Of a stretch of 64,000 nt of DNA, positions 24,201 to 35,222 are shown one piece after another. Origin of the DNA: Undaria pinnatifida (lineage: Eukaryota > Sar > Phaeophyceae > Laminariales > Alariaceae); NCBI GenBank assembly GCA_012845835.1, contig JABAKD010000016.1, positions 22,738,573 through 22,802,572 on the forward strand, in the 5' to 3' direction. A model generated the notes under the pieces. It saw only the letters and a program-made list of their open reading frames with translations. It did no database searches and was not told where the DNA came from. A program made the translations under genes and the position numbers. Positions within the stretch are counted from its first letter, which is position 1. Every line of letters starts with the position of its first letter.

Positions 24201-27200
24201 GCTCGTTGTCCAAGCTGTAGTTCCTACATTAATTTTTTTGGTAGGTGACGATCGAGTGCTCAACATAAAAAGTATAGGCTGCGGCAGGAGTCGTCAGTAC
24301 CATTAGATAGATACTTCCCCGAGCAATGCGTGGTGACATTGACTTCGCAGAGCGTTGTCGCTATTACACGTTTAATGGGCTAACCCAAGTGGGCTTGAAT
24401 TACATTATTTCCTCCACACTTGTGCGTTGTGCTTGATTCGGTGCGTACTGTCGCGCGTTTGAGTGTACTGCATTTTGACAGCTGTGTTGGACAGCAACGC
24501 CAATAGGCGCGAAACCTCCCGTATTTGGAATTGCATTTGGGATCTGTCATCGAGGCGGGTGGGGGGGGGGGGGGTTCTTCGTGTAGCAGCTTCCTGTCAG
24601 AGATAATTTTCAAGTGGGGGGGGCAGTCGTGGGGTTCACACTGGTATCAGAAGCAAACGCCCCGCAGTTTTAGCCTTGGTGCACTACAAGTTGAGGCCGT
24701 CGTAGTACTGAAGTGCCACCTAGACCCTTCAATATCCATTGGTACAAAACTTCGTGAACCCTGCTCTAACCTCTTGGGTGTAATCGACAAGGCGCGGCGA
24801 TTCTCCGTCCCATCTATCCGGTTAGAATCATCAACCGTTCAGCCCGAACTCCTCCAGGGAACAACGCGGGGTTCATCCACGATCTGTTTGCGTAATGTGA
24901 TGGGTCATTTCGCGTCTTGTAAACGGCAACGTAGAAGTGTAGGGAGCGTGTACCAACTTTCAAGAATAGCTTCTCGTTACACTCACAAACGTTCCAAAGA
25001 TGCCAAACCGGCGAAGACGTCCGATGGAAGAGTTGCCAGGTTGTTTCCAAAAAGGTACCTTATATACGTGACGGAAGCCGTGGCGGCGGAAGGGTAAAAT
25101 TGTAACCGGGTCAACAATGGTGAATAAATATTATGGTGTCGTCGGTGAGAGTTCATTGACGTGGGCTAGTGGAACGCCGAACATCCATGTCTCGTGTTTG
25201 TGCGAGCAGTAGTTTCCACATTTGGGTAGGTGATGCTCGAATATTGAATATATTGACTAAAGCATGGGGCTGAGGCATCAGCGGTCACTACCATGAGCAG
25301 ACTGTCTGTTGACAGTTGTGTTGGACAGCAGCACCCATGCACACGGAACCTTCCGTATTTGGGTTTGCATTTGGGATCTGCTTTTGAGGCGGGTGTGGGG
25401 GTGTTTCGTTCGTGTAGTAGTATCCTGCCAGAGAAAATTTCTATATGGGGGGGGGAGTCGTGGGGTTCACACTGGTATCGCGAGTATCGGAATGAAACGA
25501 CCGGCGGTTTGAACCTTGGTGCACTACAAGGTGAGGCCGTCGTAGTACTGAAGTGCCACCCCAACCTTTCAAAACCTGTTGGTACAACATTTCGTGAACC
25601 AGGCCCTAACCTCTTGGGAGTAATCGACAAGGTGCGGCGTTTGTCCGTCTTATCTATCCGGTTAGAAGCATCGACCGTTCAGCATGAACTTCCCCAGAGG
25701 ACAACGCGTGGTTCAACCACGGTCTGTTTGTGTAATGTGATTGTCATTTCGTGCCTTGGAAACGGTAGAGCAGAAATGAACAGAGCGTGTACCCGCTTTC
25801 AAGCCTAGCTTATCGACATACTCACAAATGGGTCACAGCTCCCAGATCGGCGAAAATGTTTGATGGAAGTGTTTCCAGGTTGTTGTCATCGAGACCCCTT
25901 AAACATGTGACGGAAGCCGGGCGCCGGCGAAGGTAAAAATGTCACCGGGTCAACGATAGTGAACAAGTATTTTCGTGTTGTCGGTGACAGTTTATTAACG
26001 TGGGTTAGTGGTACGCCGAACATTCATGTCCCGTGTTTGTTGTGCGAGCAGTAGTTCCCACTTTTGGGTAGGTGATGATCGAATACTAAACGTAAAAAAA
26101 CAAAGGGCAGAGCAGCAGCGGTAACTACCATAAGACAGGGCGGCCACCGGGAAATATGTAGTGACATTGCCTTTGCAGGGCGTTATCGCTGTTACACGGT
26201 TGACGTACTAACACAAGTGGGCGTATAATATAACCCCTGCTCCACACAACCCAACCTCGTGCTTTATGGTTAATGTGATGCGGACTGCCGCGCGTTTGAG
26301 CGCACTGACAGTTGACAGCTGTGTTGGACAGCAACGCCCATGGCCACGGAACTTCACATATCCGGGTGGGGTGGTGAGTCTTTCGTGTAGCAGCTTCCTG
26401 CCAGAGGGAATTTTCAAGTGGGGGGGGAGTCGTGGGGTTCACAATAGTACCGGAAGCAAACAACGCCCCGCGGTTTTAGCCTTGGTGTACTATAAGGTGA
26501 GGCCGTCGTAGTACTGATGAGCCACCTCAATCTTTCAAATCATGTTGGTGAACCCTGCTCTAACCTCTTAGGAGTGATGGACAAGGCGCGGCGTTTCTCC
26601 GTCCCATCGTTCCGGTTAGATCATCGACCGTTCAGCCTAAACTCCTCCAGAGTACAACGCGTGGTTCAACCACGATCTGTTTGAGTAGTGTGATGGTCAT
26701 GTCGTGCCCTGGAAACGGTAAGGCAGAATGATTAGAGCGTGTGCCAACTTTCAACGGTAGCTTCTTGTTATACTCACAGATTGGTCAGAGCTCCAAGATC
26801 GGCGAAGACGTTCGATGGAAGTGTTTCCAGGTTGTTTATATAAAGGTACCTTATGAACGTGACGGAAGCCGTGGCGTCGCGAGGGAAAAATGTAACTGGG
26901 TCAACAATAGTGAGCAGGCATTATGGTGTTGTCGGTAACAGTATATTAACGTGGGTTAGTGGTACGTCGAACCTTACGTTCCATGTTTTGTTGTGCGAGC
27001 GTGAGTTTCCACTTTTGGGTAGGTAATGATCGAATGCCTATTATAAAAATTATAGGACTGAAGCAGGAGCGGTAACTACCATATGACAAATCGGCCACCG
27101 AGCTTTGTGTATTGAAATTGACTTTGCAGGGCGTTTTCGCTGTAACACGGTTGATGTACCAACACAAGTGGGCTTGAAAAACAACCATGCCCCACACAAC

Positions 27201-30200
27201 CTAACCTTGTGTGTTGTTTTCGATTCTGTGCGGACTGCCGCGTGTTTGAGCCGAATACCAGTTGACATCGGTGTTGGACAGCAACTCCCCCGCGTAGGAA
27301 CCTTACGTATACGGGTTAGTATTTGGGATCTGTCATCGAGGTGGGTCGGGGGGTATTCCCTTAGTGTTGCAGCTTCCTGTCAGAGAGAATTCAAAAAGGG
27401 GGGGGGGGGGGAATCGGGAGGTTCAGAGTAACATCGGAAGCGGAAGTCCGGCAGTTTTAGCGTTGGCGATGCACTATTTGCTGCCGCCGTCGACCTCTCC
27501 CGATGCCGTCTATTTGTTTTCGCGGTAGTGATGCTGACCACGAGGCTTTTTCTCTTGTCATCTTCAACGTGTTTTGGTCGTACCCTTTGCTCTCTCTGGT
27601 GAGGCCACAACATGGAAAAAAAAAACTAAAGAGCGCTGCCATTCACAACAAATGGAGTAGGCACAAGGTCTCGAAGTCCGTCTTACGAGCAGGTTTCGGA
27701 AGGATGCAGTCCACCCTATGTGAGACTCGACGAACATCTCACGGAGCTTTGCGCTTGGTGCATGCAACGTCTGCCTGGTTGGTGAAACCCTGACGTGCTC
27801 CGTCCCGGCACGGTAGGGATGCGAGGATTTCAAGTCATATGCCTACGGCCATCACAAACTGAGTACACCCGCCCCCGCCAGAGCCGCTGTAGTGCTATAC
27901 ATGTAACCTTTGAATTGGCGAGGGTGCGCGTGTAACATAATTCTTGATTTAAAACGTGTTGGGGCGTGTTTAACAGCGCCGGATATCTTTCGTGCAGCCG
28001 TATCTCGCACGGACCGCCTTTCAGCCGCCAAACCAACCGTTAAAAGTTCATCTACCCTCCAGGTGTCGTGGACTCAGCATCTGGTCCAGCGAAACGCTCC
28101 ATTTAAACCTGCGTCACCACGGAATCCCGGCTGTATCTGGTTGTGCGCGTTTTTTTTTTATCCTACACCGTCAGATTTATCCCTTCTCCAACACCGTCAG
28201 ATTTAACCCCTTGAATGATTTATAGCTTCCACGCACAATTGCCCGTCCGTCCGCCCCCCCCCACTCCCCCCCCGCCCCCCCCTTCTCCAATCCCGCTCCT
28301 TTTTCATCACAACCAGGCCCCCACGTCCTTCAAAACTCCGCCTTCCCTCCAACGGTTATTCGACTTACGTGATTCACTTGATAAACGGATGCTTTTCCTT
28401 CCACAGCTGTCATATTTGTCCTCCTCAACAACGGGTTTTACAGCTTCCGCGCACAGACTGCCTAACATCACCCTGTTGACCCTGATAGCTACAATGCAGT
28501 TGCAAGGGTAGTCGACGACCTATATCCTCAATGAGCACACACAACCCGTAAGACGCGCGACCGGAGTATCACACACAGCTTGCAAATATGAGTTTCGATC
28601 AGAAATTCGATCTCACAGCTTGAGTGTACTTACATTTTTTATATAAGGAACAACCTCAGAGGTCCTCTGTAGGGAAAAAACGTTGTTGACTATTGCAACG
28701 ACAGCAACAAATACAACGAAAACAGCAACAATATTGCCCGACAAGAGATAGTGCAGCAATGATGAAAACATGACGTCTGGGGCAATGCAACAATTCGCCC
28801 GAAAACCGGTCTCGTCCCGCATGGGTGTCAAACCGAGAGTTGCAAGCGACTTTGAAGTTGAGCGAAAATCGAGAGACCAGAAGCGAGACTCACAAGCTCG
28901 TCAGGGCGTCCATAGACCCGAAAATGCCAGAAGGTAACGTTGAAAACTCGTTGCTACTCAGTTGTCTGCAGAATGGCAATAATCAAGTTGAGTGCAGTGC
29001 GAAGGGCGGCGGCAGAGAGGGGGAATCAGAATCGCCAGCGACATGTAAGCACGAGACGTCGTTAGCAAACGTTGTTGTCTTTGAATGCGCACGGTTAGGC
29101 GTATTCGCAATAACGGACACACTTGCGAGACTGACTGACTTGGGCGACTCCAGCCCGCACATGCATCCTACTCATGTCGCTAACACTCTGGAGGTTTATG
29201 CGCCCCAAAATGCATGCCTAGTTCGATATCGGAAGCCGATACGTACCGTTATTGTTGCTGTTTGATTTACGTTAACGATGCATCACATGAAAAAGAAGTA
29301 AGAGATCTTTCAGATACGCTAAAATTGCCTTACACTCAGAGTTGAGACTCAAACTATTGTTCCCGCGCTGCTGGAAAAATGTAGCTATTCCGAACACCAA
29401 GCATCGACATACTGCTGCGCCACTGTTGACCATGCTCTGTACTCACGGCAGCGGAGATTGGACAGACGCAAGACGTGATGGACGTCTGTCTCATTACAAC
29501 TCTCAACAGAATGCAGGTAAGCCACGCTTTGGTCCACACCAACAGCCGTAAAACGGAGAAACAGACAAGGGACAGTTAACGCGCAATTTGAATATTGGAA
29601 CACAATATTCCTAGGCGCATGTTGCAAGAGGGTTTACTTCTCCATTCGCCGAAGAACTGCAGCTTGGATTGTTCACTGGGGTGAAAGTTTCCAATTTTTT
29701 CCCACGGTTTGGTTTGGGTTTCAAAATGGACCACGACAGATCGGTATGAAGGTCTCAAGGTCAGCAGCTTCACAAAATGGTCATCGTCCCCTATCGTAAA
29801 CCCTACCGCATTCAATTCTTAGCACTATCTACAGATACACGTTCATGGACAGGCTTACTGACATCGCATAGCTAACGGTGTTGGTTAGCATTGCCTTCGA
29901 CGCGAAAGCATGAGTTACAGTGATTACGAAATACTTTTCTTGCCCGTCTTCGAACAACAGAGAAACGTACATGGTAGTGATGCCGCTACGTCCAATATTG
30001 TCGAAACATGTGCTGAGGTCGAGGAGGTCAGCGTCCGTAAGCTGACAGCCGGCGAGGACCCTGAATTGTGACGCAAGGGAGAGTGAAATGTTGATTGTCG
30101 ATGAGGCTGGGATATACCTCTACGTTGCGTATTTGTCGAGCTGGGGATGCCGCTGTCTTCGTGCTGTAGCGTTCGCACGGGAGGGCGTTCAAAAGCTACT

Positions 30201-31089
30201 ATTTATAGAAAATCGAACGAGAAGAACGCCCCCCTCGAGTAATCCTCCGTACCCGTCGACGCTGCACCCGTGAGAGTTCCAGTACGTTCGCCTTGTGAGC
30301 ACAGCTCCGGTACGACGTACACACCTGAAGCTACAGCACAGTGTGTGTTGTAAAAATTCACCAACACAACAGTTGAACCTACAGCGTACATCAATATTGA
30401 TAAGAGTGCCTTCCGTTTCGCCAAGGGTCTATCCTAAAACAAAATGCAGGTAAGCTACTTGGGGAAATGGTATAGTGGCACTGATCGAATTCCAACTGAT
30501 TTGCACATGACGTCTTGGCGAAGACGTATGGGACGCTGTCACTCACACTTCTGTTTTTGGCGTGCATGATGTAAAACACGTGTTGAGACCTGGATCAGGG
30601 ACAGGAAGACACACGTGAATGGGGAGGGTGGGGAAAACTGAGTCAGACAAAGGACGACATCTCGTGCGCACCTGGATAAAACATTTTATCGTCGCTTCAC
30701 CGTTCGGAGGATCGGTTGGTCAGTACACACCTCGAAACATAGCGAAAAGTCTAGATCCGCCAGCATTGCAATCTCCATTATGTGGTATCGTTGAGTTAGT
30801 TTCAATGCACATACGTTTGACGTCCTCGGCACGGAGGACTGGCAGAACTCAACTTTTTGTTCTATCCACGCGGTATTGCGAACCTTCTCACGTAGCATTA
30901 ATACTTATCATACATCTATTTCAAACCTTTACAGTAAACAAGAGACGACTTGGACATTTCTGCTCACCGTTAACGGAGACAGTCAAGTGTATCGCCTATG
31001 AGGCCGTGAGCGTCTGAGCTAACCGGACCATCCCAAGTCGACGTTTGGACGCTAGGTCGTGATATCCTGGAGAGTGCTGATTCTGCCAT
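18170..31089 (-). CDS. LRR protein gene, left copy (candidate immune receptor, possibly decayed)
   Basis: The model has exon A (30968-31089), exon B (29971-30117, LRR cap), eight 72-nt LRR exons (26778 to 20194), an 81-nt LRR exon (18989-19069), a 42-nt terminal cap exon (18594-18635) and a candidate C-terminal exon (18170-18231). From A to the 42-nt exon every junction is phase 2, with AG acceptors and GT donors. The product would be an LRR solenoid of about ten repeats closed by an LQCIPS cysteine cap. Such proteins usually bind protein or glycan ligands. No kinase, NB-ARC or ROCO domain is seen, and no signal peptide in exon A. Exon A has an in-frame TAA at codon 40 where the right copy has GAA. 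This copy is therefore a pseudogene, starts elsewhere, or uses another first exon. Confidence 0.65.
18594..18635 (-). CDS. Terminal LRR cap exon, left
   Basis: A 42-nt phase-2 exon encodes YLGENSGLQCIPS plus a split Val codon. The protein is identical to the right copy, with two synonymous changes. A Cys-containing end such as LQCIP typically closes an extracellular LRR domain. Confidence 0.85.
18989..19069 (-). CDS. LRR exon L9 (81 nt)
   Basis: It encodes a 27-residue LRR starting HLSDNALTTLPEG. It is 9 nt longer than the cassette exons because of a GSDGS insertion before the last leucine. Partner of 59676-59756. Confidence 0.9.
19983..20036 (+). repeat. End fragment of the SINE-like element inside an LRR intron (left only)
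   Basis: After a (TA)n run the sequence reads CAGCTGTGATGTCGAATG, then TTTTGTCGAACTCATTTTTG and CAAGCTGTGTGA, matching the A/T-tailed end of the dispersed element. The right arm lacks it at the equivalent site. Confidence 0.55.
20194..20265 (-). CDS. LRR exon L8, subfamily 2
   Basis: A 72-nt phase-2 exon starting YLENNEISSLPVD, with acceptor CTATGTCAG and donor GTGAGT. It matches 58566-58637 closely. Confidence 0.9.
21079..21150 (-). CDS. LRR exon L7, subfamily 1
   Basis: A 72-nt phase-2 exon starting YLYGNNLETLPSN, with acceptor ending ATAAG and donor GTGAGT. Corresponds to right exon 56860-56931. Confidence 0.9.
22130..22201 (-). CDS. LRR exon L6, subfamily 2
   Basis: A 72-nt phase-2 exon starting LLEDNQISSLPAD. 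Partner of 55761-55832. Confidence 0.9.
23005..23076 (-). CDS. LRR exon L5, subfamily 1
   Basis: A 72-nt phase-2 exon starting YLYENSLVTLPSN. Corresponds to 54876-54947. Confidence 0.9.
23992..24063 (-). CDS. LRR exon L4, subfamily 1
   Basis: A 72-nt phase-2 exon starting YLSRNNLVTLPSD. Corresponds to 53888-53959 (SLSRNN). Confidence 0.9.
24987..25058 (-). CDS. LRR exon L3, subfamily 1
   Basis: A 72-nt phase-2 exon starting YLFGNNLATLPSD, with a divergent tail (FAGLASLER). Positionally matches 52900-52971. Confidence 0.9.
25826..25897 (-). CDS. LRR exon L2, subfamily 1
   Basis: A 72-nt phase-2 exon starting GLDDNNLETLPSN. Corresponds to 51901-51972 (YLDRNN). Confidence 0.88.
26778..26849 (-). 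CDS. LRR exon L1, subfamily 1
   Basis: A 72-nt phase-2 exon starting YLYINNLETLPSN. It is the first cassette after the cap exon and corresponds to 50911-50982. Confidence 0.9.
28140..28640 (-). mobile_element. SINE-like dispersed element, left arm only
   Basis: A copy oriented with its C-rich end first on the plus strand and an A/T-rich tail near 28620-28640. It includes CCCTGTTGACCCTGATAGCT and GATCTCACAGCTTGAGTGTA. The right arm has no copy at the mirrored position, so it inserted after the duplication or was lost from the right. It lies in the long intron between exon B and L1. Confidence 0.6.
28613..28831 (-). other. Hydrophobic open frame conserved between arms, left copy
   Basis: A 72-codon frame with a likely membrane segment (IVAVFVVFVAVVAIVNNVF). 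It matches 49383-49631 on the right (shared MRDET, CIAPD, VAVFVV, IVNNV, TSEVV). It sits inside the long LRR-gene intron and could be an exon, a nested gene or drifting duplicated DNA. No family is recognised. Confidence 0.25.
29971..30117 (-). CDS. LRR N-terminal cap exon B, left
   Basis: A 147-nt exon that is phase 2 at both ends. It encodes GCQLTDADLLDLSTCFDNIG then RSGITTM, typical of the repeat preceding an LRR solenoid. The donor is GTACGT. The right copy (48027-48173) keeps LTDxDLxDLSTCFDxIGRSG. Confidence 0.8.
30968..31089 (-). CDS. Putative first exon A, left (contains a stop)
   Basis: It starts ATG and encodes MAESALSRISRPSV. The GTGAGC donor position and 122-nt length equal those of the right copy. 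An in-frame TAA at codon 40 precedes the donor. The shared donor and conserved start support exon status, and the stop indicates decay of this copy. Confidence 0.55.
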
Positions 31090-31661
31090 AACGAAAGCAT
31101 ACCCGACACCCGCACCGTCCGTGCACGAAACGCGCCGGTTAGGGCCCATGTAAACGAAGAAAATATGAACCTTAGAGTAAAACTTGAAAGCAAGTGGATC
31201 ACGAATATACCACAGTGATGTTAGTTGGGGCGTCCAAACGGGACAAATGCGTATGGAAACATCCCTGACTTCACAACGAGTAAACAGTCCGCAGGAAGCA
31301 CGGCGTCGATGCACCCCCGAAACTAAGGCAGAGACGGCGCCTCAGCTTTAGAAAAAGGGCTGCGTGCGTGACCACAAAACTACGCGACCATGCCCTGCTT
31401 CTACAAGGGAACCGGTATTCTAAGCGGCAAAGGAGAACTTATAAAAAGTGCAGATGCTGGCCACATGGCCAAATAAATGATTTCAACAGCCGGCAATTGC
31501 AAGCTGTACAGTAGCACTCATTTCCATAGGGGGGGCGGGATTTTAAGCGGCATGTTTGACTGCGGTTATGAGAGCTGCATTCCACTAGCATCAGTCGCAT
31601 CTTGTTTGTGTGTTATCTGCGTTGTGCTTCTAGGCGCGTCGTGGGTACGATAGGTCAAGTA

Positions 31662-31778
31662 CCTTTGGTGCAAGAACGTGCTGTCGATGACGGGGCTCCA
31701 AACCGTGAAATCGTCCAGATGTCGTTTTTGCTTTGCATGAACGAAAACACCGTAAATATGGGCCATGTAAATGGCCAA
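31662..31778 (-). other. Possible upstream exon conserved between arms, left copy
   Basis: The minus strand reads VFVHAKQKRHLDDF and SPVIDSTFLH. The right arm at 46257-46373 reads VFVHAKQVRHLDDF and SPVIDNTFLH. About half the differences in this core are synonymous in this frame, and far fewer in the opposite-strand frame. It may be a 5' exon of the LRR gene or of an upstream gene. The start codon is not conserved (TTG here). Confidence 0.3.
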
Positions 31779-32393
31779 TTAGTCACTTCGAGTTAGGCGA
31801 AGGCTGCCGTAGGCGGTTTTTTGATGGGGCGTGCTAATGCAGTGGCTCGGGGTCACTCGCGCAAGTACTCCTGCTATTCCTTCTTGCGGTCTTAATGCGG
31901 CCTTGCGCTTTTTTCAAGCTGTCTATGTTGGCCGAATGAAATCCGCATGGAATGGTAGGTTTTGCGGCACCTCGCAAAATCTAAAGAATGAAAACAGACG
32001 TCGAGGTTCACAGTCACTCGGGCGAATTGCTCAAACCCACTGTCGAAACGCGGGGTACCCTCCTACCGCCGCCATTGTCTGTACTCAACATACATTTTGT
32101 GCGAAATGATAATCTAGCCCGCCAGGTGAGAATCTTCTGGTACAAGAGAGGTGTACTTTTACTGTAACATATCCGTTTTGTGTCTGCTTTCTGCGGTGCG
32201 TTGGGCGATTGTCGATCGATGTATGTCATGCCCCAAAAAATCGTCGTTTTGCATTCCAACATGGGCTGAGACAATTTCCTGGGCGCTCGATGTGAGCCGT
32301 GGCCGATCAGAAACAGTGATTATTCCCGAGTCAGTTTTGTTTCTGTTACTTGGTTTTGCTTTTAGGCCCTAAACGTTGCCTCTGTTTGGACCC

Positions 32394-33136
32394 TTACGCA
32401 GTGGATGGTGTTGCTGCAACTGTTGTGTCGATTGATCTTGTTTGTCCCTCGCGCAAAGCGGGAGGGGGGGTCGAAAGAAGCCGTGAGGCTGGCGTTCGCA
32501 CAGCCCCGTTTCGATATCCGTGCACACCCAACTCCACCACGTCTCGTGGCGGGGTTTTATTTTGCCAACGTTTATGGTAAACGTGTGGTTGGGGTTCACA
32601 AAAAACGTCAGGAAGGTGCATGAAGCGAGGACGAGCGGACTGTCTCACATGGCCGCATTCTTCGTGGGAGTTTGAATATAAGGTGGCATCTGCACGCCGG
32701 CAACACACGTTAGGAACACATAATTGCCGGCGGAGTAGAGCTCTACCAGCATACTCACTCCTTCTTGATATACCACGCCCGGCGACTCATGCACGACATG
32801 ACGCAGAATGCATGGTTGTACTACCCAAGGGTTTGTGTGACTACTTCTATTGAAGGTTCAAGTTAATGCCGCGTCAGGGGTGACAATCCTATCTATGATA
32901 ATGGGTGTGTATGAAATTCTCATCCTTTTGTTCTTCGAGTTCTTTTTAACGGCGGCCGAGCGTGCGTTTCCGGGCTTTGAGGTACGAGGCACGATTGGGG
33001 CTATGTCAGAGAAGTACCACGCATGACCGGATCCCGTCCACTTTCTATTCCTTGCGCTTCGACCGGATCCCGCCCTCTTTCTGTTCCTTGCGCTTTGGGC
33101 GTTACATGTAGCGCGAACGACACTTCTTGAAGACAA
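32394..33136. other. Conserved region of unclear coding strand, left copy
   Basis: Both strands carry open frames that align with 44844-45616 on the right arm (for example EECGHVRQ, RPRFM and LPDVFCEPQP on the LRR-gene strand). A 36-bp direct repeat (GACCGGATCCCG... twice) lies at about 33022-33094. No domain is recognised and the true frame cannot be decided by eye. Confidence 0.3.
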
Positions 33137-33317
33137 GTTAAACTAGCTCTTATGCATCTAATCCCAAATCCCAGGGTTTCCTGCTGAGTATCTGATTCAT
33201 TGATTTTGTTCCGGTCGCGTCCAATAGCTCAGGTCAATATGCACAACGGAGATATCGGTCTTCTCCACATTCGTGCAACAGTAGAGACTTGATGTAGCTC
33301 CTATATGTTGGGTGCGC

Positions 33318-34051
33318 TCATGACTGGTAGGTGGCACTCGATGCCAAACACGCCCCACTTCGTATACGAAAACCCCCCTCTTTGAAGCATTTTACCGCCA
33401 GGGTTTCCCGCCGTCTCAACGTCAGCAGCGATGCCACCCGTAATGTGTCAGCAGGTCTCCAAAGCCTGGACATCCATGTCACGTTAACTTGAAGCATACA
33501 CTGTTCGAGTGAATCACTCACGCCCGGGATCATGTTGAGTCCATTTTTCTCCCGAAGACTCCCCGAAACAAATCACGAGTTTCACGACCTCTCCCCCTCA
33601 TGCCCTCGTTGCACTTCACAGTCTTGAAAAATGCCAGCGGCCAGTGGTCAAATGTCAACGAAGCTAGAGAGGAGTAGCCGCCCCCCCCCACGTGCGGAGG
33701 CCTAAATTGGGTTTCTGCAACAACGACATTTTTTTTTTTTGCAGACACTTCTCTACTGGAATACAGTTGTGCGTTTCCCGTTTGCACATGTACCACGACG
33801 AATATCTTCACGTTCCCGAAAATCGAGAAACTGAAGTCGGATTTATCCCCCTCGAAAAGCTTGGTACATTTAATATATGGCGTCGGGTTTCTACGTGAAG
33901 ACGAGCTTATGGGTGGGGAGGCGAACGTTAACGTATGAACACTCTCAACTCGCAGATAAAATCGCGTACCTGTATCTGACAACCTCGTCTTCTGGAAAGC
34001 CCGAACACCAAGACATAGTGTGCGCGTCATGTACCTTTTTCGCGGCGCCAT
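33318..34051 (-). other. Two overlapping open frames conserved with the right arm
   Basis: A 173-codon frame (33530-34051) overlaps a 71-codon frame (33318-33533). Their right-arm counterpart (about 44010-44720) shares VESVHTLTF, SSSRRNPTPYI and WRKTLAVQC-like segments but is interrupted. It lies upstream of and on the same strand as the LRR gene. It could be a 5' exon region or a decayed separate gene. Function not recognised. Confidence 0.35.
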
Positions 34052-34621
34052 TGCCTCTTCTATCTATAACGTGTACGTAGTACCTGTATTTGTATCAATT
34101 TAGAAATACCTGTTTTGTAGGCAAATTTTAAGTTCGATTTCTAGTAGAAAAGCTATTACCTCTATCCAGAACTGGGCGTCAACCGCTGGGGACGACAACG
34201 CCGCAAGCCCAACGCATGCATGCTGTACTATGTTGAGTATTCATCCAAAAAAAATGCAAAACTAGTTGACAAAAAAGCTGCATTTTTTGTATGTTTGAGT
34301 ACATTTCATAGCTCAAGTTCCTGTGGGCTACTGTTGAACATTAACCGGCAGACTCTAAACTTTAGACCATTATATCTCTTGTAGTGGGGTAGGAGTCATT
34401 CCTCGGGAGGAGTTGTGCTTTCTGGGGCAGACTGTGCTGTTCGGTTGAGCTTGCCAAGTGTGGTTAGTATGCTGCTGTAACGAGCGTATTTGGTATTTAA
34501 CTAAGGCATAGAAGCGGTATTAATTGTCGGATTGCGCGAACGAATGCCTTAGAGGTTATGGTTTTCTGGTGAGGTATCAACCTCTTCATGTTTGTCACGC
34601 TAGTAGCTCGGAATCCCCTGC

Positions 34622-34950
34622 TGCCCCCTAAAAGCACAATCCCGCCATCCCATCGCCGGCTATACGACTTACAGGATTATATATGATTGTTGTGAACTCC
34701 TTTCACAGCTGTCATATTTTGTCCCCCTCAGAAACAGGTTTCATGGTTCTCGCGCACAGATTGACTAACATCAACCTGTTGACCCTGATAGCTACAATGC
34801 ACTTTCAAAGTGAATCGACGACCTATATCTTTAATGAGGACGCACAACCCGAAATACGCGCGATCGGAGTATCACACACGACTTGCAAAGATGAGTTTCG
34901 ACAAAATTTTCGATCTCACAGCTGGAGTGTATTTTAAGGTTAATAATATA
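34622..34950 (-). mobile_element. SINE-like dispersed element at the inner end of the left arm
   Basis: It contains ACCTGTTGACCCTGATAGCT, CGATCGGAGTATCACACACG and GATCTCACAGCTGGAGTGTA, followed by an A/T-rich tail. Its mirror copy lies at 43115-43440. Detectable arm similarity stops at this tail. Confidence 0.7.
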
Positions 34951-35148
34951 TCCTGGTATTTATGAGAGTCTCCCACTCCGGCGATGTCGGTTTTGTCTCG
35001 ATCTTGCGCGGGGTTGACCGAGGACGTGACTCGCTTCTTTTTTGTGCATGTGGCCAGGAAGTTCCTTCTCAATAAACTTCTCTCACGCCAAACGAGGGGA
35101 GGTTTTGTATTCTTTGTATTTATTGTACATATATATATATTATACTTT

Positions 35149-35222
35149 CGCGGATGGGGAAAAATAAATCTCAAGCTCAACACACTTCCACCTATTTTTT
35201 CATACGCGTCGTGTGTCGATTG
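35149..35222 (+). repeat. Short retroposon-like repeat, partner of 47303-47398
   Basis: Shared blocks are GGATGGGGAAAAATAAA, CAACACACTTCCAC and TTTCATACGCGTCGTGTGTC. It is preceded by a (TA)n tract. Confidence 0.55.

Larger units (their letters stand above)
19200..27470 (-). repeat. Tandem exon-intron cassettes, left array
   Basis: Eight LRR exons recur every 839-1051 bases and the intron sequences are copies of one another. Shared intron landmarks are the CGTGGTTCAACCACG palindrome, a CTCTCCGGTTAGA block, GTGTTGGACAGCAACGCCCA, and the acceptor flank around TTCCGTCACGTACATAAG. The cassettes therefore arose by duplication of exon plus intron. Confidence 0.85.
14740..34940. repeat. Left arm of a giant imperfect inverted repeat
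   Basis: The reverse complement of this arm matches 43120-64000 in order throughout. Anchor pairs are 15719-16644 with 62091-63016, 18594-18635 with 60108-60149, 22130-22201 with 55761-55832, 29971-30117 with 48027-48173, 30968-31089 with 46966-47087, 33320-34050 with about 44010-44720, and 34622-34936 with 43120-43440. Coordinate sums drift from about 78740 outside to about 78050 inside, showing net insertions and deletions between the arms. Coding exons match best and intergenic DNA less well. Confidence 0.9.

Noticed and set aside
24525-25808. Calling the antisense frames in LRR introns as genes
   Set aside because: They run across LRR exons and recur only because the introns are copies of each other. 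They are kept as an observation only.
19200-27470. Regularly spaced repeats suggesting a CRISPR or satellite array
   Set aside because: Units are about 1 kb, contain a spliced LRR exon each and diverge along their length. This is a tandem exon-intron array in a eukaryotic gene.
28825-29265. A 146-codon plus-strand frame in the left arm
   Set aside because: The mirrored right sequence (about 48.9-49.3 kb) does not keep the frame, and no domain is visible.
30619-31017. A 132-codon plus-strand frame antisense to LRR exon A
   Set aside because: The right-arm counterpart is not open over the same span, while the opposite strand has a conserved start and splice donor.
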